Part shown: positions 26,583 to 35,040 of the stretch, in pieces | Position numbering within the stretch: position 1 is the stretch's first letter | How the letters are laid out: every line of letters starts with the position of its first letter | Origin: Mycobacteriales bacterium | GTDB lineage: Bacteria; Actinomycetota; Actinomycetes; Mycobacteriales; Mycobacteriaceae | Assembly: GCA_018376445.1 (NCBI GenBank) | Contig: JAHABL010000009.1 | Span: forward strand, 1 to 64,000 | Length of the DNA: 64,000 nt | Direction of reading: 5' to 3' | Program-made: the position numbers and the translations under genes | The notes under the pieces: generated by a model | Database searches by the model: none | Told to the model about the DNA's origin: nothing | What the model saw: only the letters and a program-made list of their open reading frames with translations

Positions 26583-28682
26583 TTGCAACTTTCACGTCGT
26601 TCATTGCTCAAAGCTACTGCTGTCAGTGGTGCTGCAATCACCCTCAGCGGTGGACTAAGCGCTACGGCAAGTCCCTCCAAGGCTGCCGCCGCTCCCGTCA
26701 ACAATTTCGCCAACGACACTGGTGATTGGCTCGTAGGTCTCGGCCTAGCCGACATAACTGGTGCTCCTGCCGGCCAGGGAATGATGGGCTTCGCTCAGGA
26801 AGACCAGATTGCTCACGGTATTCGCCAGCGCTACCTCGCTCGCGCTGTCATCTTCGTCGACAAGAAGACCAACGCGCCACTGGTTCACGTTACCGTCGAC
26901 ACCTGCGCGTTCTTCGCCAACGAAATGGACGAGCTCCTCTCCCGCCTGCAGAAGACCTACAGTGGTCGCTATAACGAGAAGAACGTCATCGTCACCGCGA
27001 CCCACAACCACAACTCCTGTGGTGGTACATCCCGTGACCTCGCTTACGTACTGGCTACGAAAGGCCACCAGGAAAACTCCTTCCGTTGTGAGGTGGACGG
27101 CGTCCTCGAAGCTATTGCCCGCGCCCACAACAACATCGCACCGGCACAGCTTTACCTCGGTCGCTCTGAGCTCTACAACGCTTCGAAGAACCGCTCTGTC
27201 AGCGCCTTCAACCTCAACCCCGAGCATGACAAGCGAGAAATGCCGGGCGCTATCGATCCGCGTGTCTGGGTACTCCGCATCAAGCGTGGCACCAAAGACG
27301 TCGGTGTCATGACATGGTTCGCCACCCACGGTACCTCCCTCACTGACAACAACACCCTTCTCAGCCCCGATAACAAGGGCCTTGCTGCCTACATCTGGGA
27401 GCATGACGAGATGGGTGTCGACTACATGACCACCAAGGATCCCTTCGTCGCCGCCTTCATCCAGACGAACTCCGGTGACATGACCCCCAACCTGTGGCTG
27501 CGTAAGCTGCATCCCTCCGGCCCGACCAGTGACAACGTTCTCAACAACGCCATCATTGCCAAGCGCCAGTACGATGCCTGTCACAAGGCCTGGGCCAATG
27601 CCGTTCCGCTGAGGGGATCCGGCATCGCCACCTCCCACCGCTACGTCGACTTCGCCCACGAAGTTGTCCCCGGCAAGTACACCGTGGACGGCAAGCAGTG
27701 GCGTACCGTTCCCACCGTGATGGGAGCCTCCGGCGCAGCATCCTCCGAAGAGGATAACTACGAGTCTGTCGTCTACCCGTACATCCGTGAAGGTAACAAG
27801 GGTCCCTTCACCAAGTTCTGGGATTGGGACCGGAAGAACCAGCTTCTCGACGCCGACTGGGATTACCAGTCCCCGAAGCTCAACTTCCTCCCCCTCGGCT
27901 ACCTGCCAGTGAAAGGCTGGAACCCGCAGGAACTCCCGCTCACCATCTTCCGCTTGGGCGAGCTGGTCTTCGTCTGTGGCGCTCTCGAGTTCACCATCGT
28001 CTCCGGTCTGCGCTGCCGTCGTCTGGTCTCCAAACGACTCGGTGTCCCCATGGAAAACGTCATCTTCCAGGGCTACACCAACTCCTACTGCCAGTACTGC
28101 GTCACGCCGGAAGAATACATGGCCATGCAGTACGAAGCCGGTGAAACACAGTTCGGTCGCGAGACCCTGGGCGCTCACCTGAAGCACTACGATGCCATGT
28201 GCGACGAACTGCTCGGCCGTGGCAAGCCCTACAAGAGCACCACGAACCGCGCCTACAAGGCCAACATGTGGATCCCCAGCTGGCTGCCTGCGGTTCCCGC
28301 CGACACCTTGCCGAAGGGCAAGAAGTACGGTGACGTTCTGCTGCCCCCGCCGGCCACGGTCAAGCGTGGCGCCAAGCTTGATGTTGACTTCCAGGCAACC
28401 CACCTTAATAACAAGCTCTACCGCGGAAGCACCTACCATGAGGTGCAGAAGCTCGTGGGCGGCAAGTGGGTACGCATCGCTGACGACTTCCACTACGACA
28501 CCATCCTCGACTGGCGTCGTCCGGATGGTTCCAAGACCGAGTCCATCACTCGCGTCACCTGGAACATCCCGAAGAACCAGCCGACCGGTACTTACCGCAT
28601 TGTGTTGCGTGGTGACGCCAAGAGTAAGAGCGGCAAGCTGACCCACTGGCAGGGCAAGACGAATAGCTTCAAAGTCGTCTAA
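26583..28682 (+). CDS. secreted neutral/alkaline ceramidase, paralog 2
   Basis: The 699-residue paralog of the protein at 19062-21206 has the same architecture: Tat signal (Arg5-Arg6, SRRSLLKATA), signature GQGMMGFAQEDQ, H141/H143, H249 (FATHGTS), E469 (LEFTIVSG) and the NSYCQYCVTPEEY segment, then a C-terminal beta-sandwich. The nucleophile motif again reads GDMTPN, with Thr301 in place of Ser. Spacing of these residues is almost identical in the two copies up to the Thr. The TTG start has GGAAGGA seven bases upstream. Third positions are strongly C/G-biased, so much that the complementary strand is open for over 600 codons. This resembles the ATP synthase beta gene and suggests high expression. 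The gene is monocistronic, with a strong terminator. Confidence 0.9.
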   Translation: MQLSRRSLLKATAVSGAAITLSGGLSATASPSKAAAAPVNNFANDTGDWLVGLGLADITGAPAGQGMMGFAQEDQIAHGIRQRYLARAVIFVDKKTNAPLVHVTVDTCAFFANEMDELLSRLQKTYSGRYNEKNVIVTATHNHNSCGGTSRDLAYVLATKGHQENSFRCEVDGVLEAIARAHNNIAPAQLYLGRSELYNASKNRSVSAFNLNPEHDKREMPGAIDPRVWVLRIKRGTKDVGVMTWFATHGTSLTDNNTLLSPDNKGLAAYIWEHDEMGVDYMTTKDPFVAAFIQTNSGDMTPNLWLRKLHPSGPTSDNVLNNAIIAKRQYDACHKAWANAVPLRGSGIATSHRYVDFAHEVVPGKYTVDGKQWRTVPTVMGASGAASSEEDNYESVVYPYIREGNKGPFTKFWDWDRKNQLLDADWDYQSPKLNFLPLGYLPVKGWNPQELPLTIFRLGELVFVCGALEFTIVSGLRCRRLVSKRLGVPMENVIFQGYTNSYCQYCVTPEEYMAMQYEAGETQFGRETLGAHLKHYDAMCDELLGRGKPYKSTTNRAYKANMWIPSWLPAVPADTLPKGKKYGDVLLPPPATVKRGAKLDVDFQATHLNNKLYRGSTYHEVQKLVGGKWVRIADDFHYDTILDWRRPDGSKTESITRVTWNIPKNQPTGTYRIVLRGDAKSKSGKLTHWQGKTNSFKVV

Positions 28683-28692
28683 TACTGTCGCT

Positions 28693-28712
28693 GTTCACAC
28701 CAGTGTGTGAAC
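28693..28712 (+). terminator. small hairpin after ceramidase 2
   Basis: Eight-base perfect arms (28693-28700, 28705-28712) with a four-base loop begin 10 bases after the stop codon. It may act together with the larger hairpin at 28729-28757. Confidence 0.4.
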
Positions 28713-28728
28713 AAGGTCTAAACATTGT

Positions 28729-28757
28729 GGAGGCAGGAGATGCGATCTCCTGCCTCC
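28729..28757 (+). terminator. hairpin terminator of ceramidase 2
   Basis: A perfect 13-bp stem (28729-28741 with 28745-28757) carries a three-base loop, about 45 bases past the stop codon. A T-containing stretch (ACTGTATTTCC) follows. It separates ceramidase 2 from glgE. Confidence 0.72.
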
Positions 28758-28838
28758 ACTGTATTTCCACTGTTCAACCTGCGCTTATCTACTATGCTGA
28801 TACACAAGATTGGTACCCGTTTTCTGGGAGGAGTCACA

Positions 28839-30854
28839 GTGATCGGACGTTTCGGTATTACTGATGTCCAACCTGTAGTCGACAGCGGAAACTCTCCGGC
28901 AAAGGCTGTCGTTGGAGAGGTCATTCCCGTCAGTGCAACTGCCTGGCGCGAAGGCCACGACAAGCTCGCCTGCACCCTCTGGGTGAAGGGCCCCGGCGCG
29001 ACCCGCGCACAACGCATCAGCATGACCCCAGGCAAAGTTGATGACACCTTCCATGCCTGCTTTGTTCCCGATCAAGAGGGCATGTGGACGTTCCGCATTG
29101 ATGCCTGGTCTGATGTTCGGGCAACCTGGGTCCACGACATCAACGCAAAAATTGATGTCGGACAAGGACCCCAAGATCTTGCGAATGACCTTGAGATCGG
29201 TGCACGGATCCTCGAGGCGGCACTTCTCCAGAACAGTCGGAAGGTCATCAAAGCCACATTGCAGGAAGCCATTGATGCGCTCCGCAACACCGATCTTGAA
29301 CTTTCCGAACGCATCGGACCGGCACTCTCGGACGACGTGACGGAGATTCTGGTAAAGCGTCCGGTGCGGGACCTTCTCACCCGAGGAAAACCTCACCGCA
29401 TCTGGACTGATCGCAGCAAAGCCATGTATAGCTCCTGGTATGAGCTCTTCCCCCGTTCCACTGGTGGCCGCGATGAGCGTGGTCGTCCAGTACACGGTAC
29501 CTTTGCAAGCACAGAAAAATGCTTTGCCCGCATCGCCGCCATGGGTTTCGATGTCGTCTACTTCCCACCCATCCATCCCATTGGGGAGATTAACCGAAAG
29601 GGGCGCAACAACACCCTCACCACTAGTAAGGAAGACGTGGGAAGCCCCTGGGCTATCGGGTCTAAAGGTGGTGGCCACGATGCCATCCACCCACAGCTGG
29701 GGACGATGAAGGACTTCACACATCTCGTCAAAGCCGCGAAAAAACACGGTATGGAAGTCGCCCTCGACCTTGCTCTCCAGTGCGCTCCAGACCATCCCTG
29801 GGCACAAGCCCATCCCGAATGGTTCACTGTTCTCCCCGACGGCTACATTGCCTATGCGGAGAACCCACCGAAGAAGTACCAGGACATCTACCCTCTCAAT
29901 TTCGACAACGATTACGCCGGACTCACCGATGAGATTGAGCGCGTCGTCCGACTCTGGATAAAGAAGGGAGTCCGAATTTTCCGGGTCGACAACCCCCATA
30001 CCAAGCCCGGAATGTTCTGGGAAGACCTCATCTCCCGAATTAAGCGCACTGATCCAGACGTCCTCTTCCTCGCGGAGGCCTTTACTCGCCCTGCCCGCAT
30101 GTTCGGTTTAGCCCGTCTAGGCTTCTCCCAGTCATACACCTACTTCACCTGGAAAACCGCCAAGTGGGAGCTTGAAGAGTTCAGCAAGCTAACCTTGCGG
30201 CATCTCGATGAAGCCCGCCCCAACCTCTTCACCAACACTCCCGATATCCTGCACGAGAGCTTGCAGCACGGCGGACCGGGTATGTTTGCTATCCGCGCCA
30301 CCCTGGCAGCAACGCTCTTCGCCAGCTGGGGTATCTACTCGGGATTCGAAATCTACGAGCATATTGCCGTCGCTCCAGGTTCTGAAGAGTATCTCCACTC
30401 AGAGAAGTACGAACTGCGCCCCCGCGATTTTACTGCCGCGCTAGAGAATCACGAAAGCCTCGAACCGTGGATCACCACCTTAAACCGTATTCGCCGCGAA
30501 CATCCGGCCCTTCAACAAAACCGTCAGTTGGTCTTCCACCACTGTGACAATGATGCTGTCATAGCGTATTCGAAGTTCGATCCTAAGACTGGCGACTCCA
30601 TTCTTGTTGTCATCAACCTCAATCCCTTCGGTACCGAAGAGACCACCATCAGTCTCAATATGCCTGCACTAGGCCTTGATTGGTACGACCAGATGGATGT
30701 GCGTGATGAAGTGACTCAGCAAACCTTCCATTGGACGCAACGCAATTATGTGAAACTAGAACCGTGGAGCAATGTTGCTCACATTCTTGTGCTACCTACG
30801 GTTCCCCAAGAACGTCGCGTTGATCTCTGCTACCGAGATGTTGCTGAGGACTAG
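28839..30854 (+). CDS. glgE: alpha-1,4-glucan:maltose-1-phosphate maltosyltransferase
   Basis: GlgE (GH13_3) transfers maltose from maltose 1-phosphate to the end of an alpha-glucan. The 671-residue protein has an N-terminal beta domain, a helical insert (about 110-190) and the catalytic barrel with nucleophile Asp384 in FRVDNPHTKP, acid/base Glu413 in FLAEAFTRP and the third Asp in NTPDILHES. The frame is open for 38 codons upstream, but the GTG at 28839 has GGGAGGAG five bases away and begins the conserved GRFGITDVQPVV segment. A TATGCT at 28793-28798 is a possible -10. glgB follows after 21 bases, as in M. tuberculosis. The TreS/Pep2 enzymes that make maltose 1-phosphate are not in the window. 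Confidence 0.96.
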   Translation: MIGRFGITDVQPVVDSGNSPAKAVVGEVIPVSATAWREGHDKLACTLWVKGPGATRAQRISMTPGKVDDTFHACFVPDQEGMWTFRIDAWSDVRATWVHDINAKIDVGQGPQDLANDLEIGARILEAALLQNSRKVIKATLQEAIDALRNTDLELSERIGPALSDDVTEILVKRPVRDLLTRGKPHRIWTDRSKAMYSSWYELFPRSTGGRDERGRPVHGTFASTEKCFARIAAMGFDVVYFPPIHPIGEINRKGRNNTLTTSKEDVGSPWAIGSKGGGHDAIHPQLGTMKDFTHLVKAAKKHGMEVALDLALQCAPDHPWAQAHPEWFTVLPDGYIAYAENPPKKYQDIYPLNFDNDYAGLTDEIERVVRLWIKKGVRIFRVDNPHTKPGMFWEDLISRIKRTDPDVLFLAEAFTRPARMFGLARLGFSQSYTYFTWKTAKWELEEFSKLTLRHLDEARPNLFTNTPDILHESLQHGGPGMFAIRATLAATLFASWGIYSGFEIYEHIAVAPGSEEYLHSEKYELRPRDFTAALENHESLEPWITTLNRIRREHPALQQNRQLVFHHCDNDAVIAYSKFDPKTGDSILVVINLNPFGTEETTISLNMPALGLDWYDQMDVRDEVTQQTFHWTQRNYVKLEPWSNVAHILVLPTVPQERRVDLCYRDVAED

Positions 30855-30875
30855 GCGTTAGGAAAAGAGAAAGCC

Positions 30876-33071
30876 ATGTCATCGACCTACGATCCGATGA
30901 TCTCGGATATCGACCGCGCCACACTTGACGCAGTCGCCTGCTCGAACCCCCACCACTTTTACGGTGCACACGAGGAGGAAGCGGCTGGCGGAACAGTCTT
31001 CCGCACCCGCCAGCCCGCTGCTGACCTCGTTTCAGTCCGCATCGGTGGGGTGGACTATCCACTGGAGTGCCGCGGCTCCGAAATCTGGGCTGGCATTGTG
31101 GAGATGACTGACATTGCTGACTACCGACTTGTCATCCACTACCCCGATGGATGTACCCGAATTGTCGCAGATCCCTACCGTTTCCTCCCCACCGTGCACG
31201 AACTCGATGAGTACCTCATCGGAGAAGGCCGCCACGAAGAACTGTGGAAATCACTCGGCGCACACATCCGTACCTACACCACCCCCGACGGAGAAGTCAC
31301 GGGTGTGAGCTTCGCTGTGTGGGCTCCCAATGCCCGCGGTGTGTCAGTGTGTGGCGACTTTAACGGGTGGAATACCCAGCAATACCCACTGCGCACACTT
31401 GGTTCCTCTGGTGTGTGGGAGATTTTCATCCCAGAGATTGGGGAAGGTGCTCTCTACAAGTTCGCTATCCATGGTGCGGACGGTGTCATTCGCGAAAAAT
31501 TCGATCCCTTCGCCTTCGCCACGGAGGTGCCACCAGCAACTGCATCCCGTGTGTTTGAAAGCCACTATGAATGGCAGGATGACGAGTGGATGGATGCCCG
31601 CCCGGCGCGCCAGCCCCACCTCGAGCCTATGAGTGTCTACGAGCTTCACCTAGGGTCGTGGAAACCGGGACAGAGCTACCGAGAGTTGGCAGACTCCCTC
31701 ATCGATTACCTGGATTACACCAACTTCACCCATGTTGAGCTTCTCCCGGTAGCGGAACATCCCTTCGGCGGCTCGTGGGGCTACCAGGTGAGCGCCTACT
31801 ATGCTCCAACCGCACGCTTTGGGAGCCCCGACGACTTCCGCTATCTTGTCGACCGCCTCCACCAAGCGGGCTACGGTGTTCTGGTCGACTGGGTGCCGGC
31901 TCACTTTCCCAAGGATGCCTGGGCTCTGTCCCGATTTGATGGAACACCCCTCTACGAGCACCCGGATCCCCGTCGTGGGGAACAGCCCGACTGGGGCACC
32001 TATGTGTTCAATTTTGGGCGCCGGGAAGTCCGCAACTTCCTTGTAGCCAATGCACTCTTCTGGCTACAGGAGTACCACGTTGATGGTCTGCGAGTCGATG
32101 CCGTCGCTTCCATGCTCTATCTGGACTACTCCCGTTCTGATGGCGAGTGGTTACCCAACCAATACGGTGGCCGCGAGAACTTGGAAGCGGTGCAATTCCT
32201 TCAGGAAATGAATGCCACCGTGCACAAGCATTTTCCAGGTGTTGTCACCGTCGCAGAGGAATCCACCTCCTGGCAGGGAGTTACGCGCGACACCGCATCC
32301 GGAGGTCTGGGCTTCAGTTTTAAGTGGAATATGGGCTGGATGAACGACACTCTCCGTTACTTTGGGCGCGACCAGCTATTCCGCAACTACCATCACCAAG
32401 ACATCACCTTCTCCCTGATGTACGCCTGGAGTGAGAACTTCGTCCTCCCCATCAGCCATGATGAGGTCGTCCATGGAAAAGGCTCGCTGTGGGAACGTAT
32501 GCCGGGCGACGCCTGGGCTAAAGCAGCTGGGCTTCGCGCCTTCCTCGCCTACATGTGGGCTCACCCGGGCAAGAACCTTCTCTTCATGGGGCAGGAGTTT
32601 GGTCAAAGCCGAGAATGGTCCGACGAGCGTGGCCTCGACTGGGGCGATCTGGATGGCTGGCAGAGCGAATTCCACCGCGGTATTCTCTCGTGCACCCGTG
32701 ACTTGAACCTCGTGTACCGCGAGAACCGCGCCCTCTGGTCTCAGGACCATCACCCAGGAGGTTTCAACTGGATTGATGCCAACGATTCGAACAATAACGT
32801 CATCACATTCCTGCGTTTCGGTGATGACGGATCAATCATGGCCTGTCTGTTCAACTTCTCCGGCATCCAACACGACCACTACCGGGTGGGCCTTCCCGCT
32901 GCAGGCTTCTGGCATGAAGTGCTGAACACCGATTCCACCTTCTACTACGGATCTGGAGGCGGGAACCTCGGCGGTGTCACAACTGAAGACGTGAGCTGGC
33001 ATGACCGACCCTATTCTGCAGAAGTGACTCTTCCCCCAAATACCGGCATCTGGCTGCGGTACGAAGGCTAA
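30876..33071 (+). CDS. glgB: 1,4-alpha-glucan branching enzyme
   Basis: GlgB (GH13_9) makes the alpha-1,6 branches of glycogen or capsular alpha-glucan. The 731-residue protein contains an N-terminal region (NPHHFYGAH), a CBM48 domain (VSFAVWAPNARGVSVCGDFNGW, about residues 145-165) and the catalytic barrel with nucleophile Asp408 (GLRVDAVASML), acid/base Glu461 (VAEEST) and the SHDEVVHGK segment. Length and residue numbering match the mycobacterial enzyme. It is the second gene of the glgE-glgB operon and ends at a strong terminator. With the GH57 enzyme upstream, the window encodes two unrelated branching enzymes. Confidence 0.97.
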   Translation: MSSTYDPMISDIDRATLDAVACSNPHHFYGAHEEEAAGGTVFRTRQPAADLVSVRIGGVDYPLECRGSEIWAGIVEMTDIADYRLVIHYPDGCTRIVADPYRFLPTVHELDEYLIGEGRHEELWKSLGAHIRTYTTPDGEVTGVSFAVWAPNARGVSVCGDFNGWNTQQYPLRTLGSSGVWEIFIPEIGEGALYKFAIHGADGVIREKFDPFAFATEVPPATASRVFESHYEWQDDEWMDARPARQPHLEPMSVYELHLGSWKPGQSYRELADSLIDYLDYTNFTHVELLPVAEHPFGGSWGYQVSAYYAPTARFGSPDDFRYLVDRLHQAGYGVLVDWVPAHFPKDAWALSRFDGTPLYEHPDPRRGEQPDWGTYVFNFGRREVRNFLVANALFWLQEYHVDGLRVDAVASMLYLDYSRSDGEWLPNQYGGRENLEAVQFLQEMNATVHKHFPGVVTVAEESTSWQGVTRDTASGGLGFSFKWNMGWMNDTLRYFGRDQLFRNYHHQDITFSLMYAWSENFVLPISHDEVVHGKGSLWERMPGDAWAKAAGLRAFLAYMWAHPGKNLLFMGQEFGQSREWSDERGLDWGDLDGWQSEFHRGILSCTRDLNLVYRENRALWSQDHHPGGFNWIDANDSNNNVITFLRFGDDGSIMACLFNFSGIQHDHYRVGLPAAGFWHEVLNTDSTFYYGSGGGNLGGVTTEDVSWHDRPYSAEVTLPPNTGIWLRYEG

Positions 33072-33089
33072 CCGCTCCAAGCACGAGAA

Positions 33090-33126
33090 GGGCGGGTGTT
33101 CATACAGTTCGTATGAACACCCGCCC
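33090..33126. terminator. bidirectional terminator after glgB
   Basis: A perfect 16-bp stem (33090-33105 with 33111-33126), five-base loop and a following CTTTTC stretch lie 18 bases past the glgB stop. The opposing thioredoxin-like gene ends at 33169, so both can use it. Confidence 0.82.
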
Positions 33127-33168
33127 CCATCTTTTCGTATCCTTCTCCCTGCTTTATCATGCTATCCG

Positions 33169-34239
33169 TTAGAACAGCAGAGAGGCCAGCTGCTGACGCG
33201 CCGCAATAACCAGAGGATCAGTGGGATCACACATAGCGAAGAGGTTAACGAGATGCTTGCGTGCTTCGGTCTTCTCCTCCCCCGTCGTGCGGGCAATCGT
33301 CGTGAGAAGACGGGTGAAAGCGGCTTCTGCTCCAACCTCCGTCATTTCTCGATCCGCGGCATCGCATTGGGCGGAGATGTCCGCGGGATGCGCGTCTGCG
33401 TAAGCAATCGTGTCCTCATCGGTGGAAGCGGCACGCGCAAGCGTCTGGTACAGCGCAAGCGCAGACTCTGCCGCATGATCTCCCGGGTTATGCTCCAGAT
33501 GGTCAGCCAGTAGCGCCTCGGCTGCGGCATAATCCCCGGTATCGGCGAGTGCCTCAGCTTGGTCGACGATAGTGGCGGGAGCTGTATCTGACGCCGCATC
33601 AGTTGCCACCGGACCGCCAAAGGCCTCCAAGCCCGGAATATTTCCATCAGCAGGCATGGGGGAAAGACGACCGCTGACTGCGTTCATTAACGCATCAAGC
33701 CACCCTCGCAGTTGTGGTTCCGGTTGCGCGCCAGCAAAGGCGTCTAGCGGGTGTCCCTTGGCAATCGCCACCACGGTAGGCACTGATTGTACTTTGAAGG
33801 CCTGTGCGAGCACAGGCTCCTTTTCTGTGTTCGCCTTTGCCAGAATCCATTTACCTTGGTATTCGGCAGCGAGCTTTTCCAAGACAGGGGTGAGCTGTTT
33901 GCAAGGCTGGCACCATTCCGCCCAGAGGTCGATGACGATTGGTACGTAGTTAGAGAGCTGTATCATGGCCTCGAAATTGGCCTCGGTAAGCTCGATTATG
34001 GCGGGAAGTCCGTTGCTGCTACGCACGCTAGTAGTCGGGGTGCTTGATACTGCAGCGGTGGCTGCACTAGTACCTGCGGCGAAGGAGCCGGCGGCAGGGC
34101 GATCTGCCGGATGATCTTTGGCGATAAAACGTGGTTTATCACCAGCGGAACTAGCGCGGTGGGCCTTTGCGCGTTGTTGCTCTTCCGCCACACGCGCCTC
34201 CGCGACCGCTTTTAGGGCAGACAGATCGATGTTTTCCAC
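33169..34239 (-). CDS. thioredoxin-domain protein with C-terminal TPR region (YbbN/CnoX-like, Rv1324-like)
   Basis: The 356-residue protein has a charged, Ala-rich N-terminus (about 1-75), a thioredoxin fold (about 80-190) with a WCQPCK active site where classical thioredoxin has WCGPCK, and a C-terminal helical region (about 225-356) with TPR-like repeats. This layout matches the CnoX/YbbN chaperone-like proteins; M. tuberculosis Rv1324 is the syntenic member. The intact CxxC suggests it can still do thiol exchange. The GTG start has an AAGGAAG site. It lies between glgB and nucS on the minus strand. Confidence 0.85.
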   Translation of the reverse strand: MENIDLSALKAVAEARVAEEQQRAKAHRASSAGDKPRFIAKDHPADRPAAGSFAAGTSAATAAVSSTPTTSVRSSNGLPAIIELTEANFEAMIQLSNYVPIVIDLWAEWCQPCKQLTPVLEKLAAEYQGKWILAKANTEKEPVLAQAFKVQSVPTVVAIAKGHPLDAFAGAQPEPQLRGWLDALMNAVSGRLSPMPADGNIPGLEAFGGPVATDAASDTAPATIVDQAEALADTGDYAAAEALLADHLEHNPGDHAAESALALYQTLARAASTDEDTIAYADAHPADISAQCDAADREMTEVGAEAAFTRLLTTIARTTGEEKTEARKHLVNLFAMCDPTDPLVIAARQQLASLLF

Positions 34240-34288
34240 GGTGCTTCCTTCACTTCTCTGGAGTGTTCTTCCTCAGTTTAAACAGCTG

Positions 34289-34981
34289 CTAAAAAAGTCG
34301 CAGCTCAGTGCTTTCAATACCGCGCAACTCGTCATAATCCAGAACTGTGCAACGGATTCCACGATCTTCCGCAAGAGTGCGTGCTTGTGGCTTAATGGAC
34401 TGCGCAGCGAATACTCCGTGTACTGGTGCCAACACCGGATCTCGATTCAGCATGTCCAGGTAACGCGTGAGCTGTTCCACACCATCGATACCCCCCACAC
34501 GTTTAATCTCCACCGCAATCGTCCCACCGGACTCATCTCGACAGAGAATATCCACCGGCCCGATGGCGGTGGGGTATTCACGGCGTACGAGAGTAAAGCC
34601 TTCCCCTAACACCTCAATATGTTCCGCTAAAAGCTCCTGCAGGTGCTGCTCCACACCATCTTTCTCAAGCCCTGGGTCCGGCCCCAGCTCAATCTCCTCG
34701 TCAAGTACCACCTCACCAATGAGGATGCGAAGCTGCTCGCGCGCTTTATTCTCAACTACCCATAGTTTTTCCCCGGTGGGACAGTCATCTTCATCCAGAA
34801 TAGCCTGTTCTTCGAGCCAGCAGGGCGGGGTCATCCAGTTGAGAGGCTTATAAGCACGGTCGTCGGCATGTACGCTAATGGACCCGTCTGCCTTGATGAG
34901 AATAAGACGACGGGACATGGGGAGATGGGCGCTCAGGCGGCCAACGTAGTCCACCTGGCAGTCTGCAATAACCAATCGCAC
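34289..34981 (-). CDS. nucS: mismatch-specific endonuclease NucS
   Basis: NucS provides mismatch repair in actinobacteria that lack MutS/MutL by cutting both strands near a mismatch. The 230-residue protein has the N-terminal dimerisation/DNA-binding domain (DDRAYKPLNWM segment, about residues 40-50) and the C-terminal nuclease domain with the D-x-E-x-K type active site (GPVDILC then AVEIKR, about 140-160). It ends in LRLF, the C-terminal motif by which mycobacterial NucS contacts the sliding clamp. Start choice is awkward: AGGAGG touches the GTG at 34981 but is seven bases from a TTG at 34975, while TATCGT seven bases before the GTG suggests a leaderless mRNA. Confidence 0.95.
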   Translation of the reverse strand: MRLVIADCQVDYVGRLSAHLPMSRRLILIKADGSISVHADDRAYKPLNWMTPPCWLEEQAILDEDDCPTGEKLWVVENKAREQLRILIGEVVLDEEIELGPDPGLEKDGVEQHLQELLAEHIEVLGEGFTLVRREYPTAIGPVDILCRDESGGTIAVEIKRVGGIDGVEQLTRYLDMLNRDPVLAPVHGVFAAQSIKPQARTLAEDRGIRCTVLDYDELRGIESTELRLF

Positions 34982-34988
34982 CCCTCCT

Positions 34989-34994
34989 ACGATA
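34989..34994 (-). promoter_or_regulatory. -10-like hexamer TATCGT before nucS
   Basis: TATCGT lies seven bases upstream of the nucS GTG on the minus strand, in a 59-base divergent region. Spacing fits a leaderless start. The spacer itself reads AGGAGGG. Confidence 0.4.
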
Positions 34995-35028
34995 GGTCAG
35001 ATTGTCGGGAAATGGGGAGTGCCTTGCC

Positions 35029-35034
35029 TAGAAT
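35029..35034 (+). promoter_or_regulatory. -10-like hexamer TAGAAT before the Nudix gene
   Basis: TAGAAT is followed by six bases (GGAGGT) and the ATG. The GGAGG is too close to the start codon to be a normal ribosome-binding site, so a leaderless transcript is the simpler reading. Confidence 0.5.
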
Positions 35035-35040
35035 GGAGGT

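Noticed and set aside
26745..28646. 633-codon open frame on the minus strand opposite ceramidase 2
   Set aside because: It is a shadow of the strongly biased third positions of the ceramidase gene. It has no recognisable domain, and the plus-strand gene has full family motifs.
28785..29999. 404-codon open frame on the minus strand opposite glgE
   Set aside because: Shadow frame opposite a gene with complete GH13 catalytic residues.
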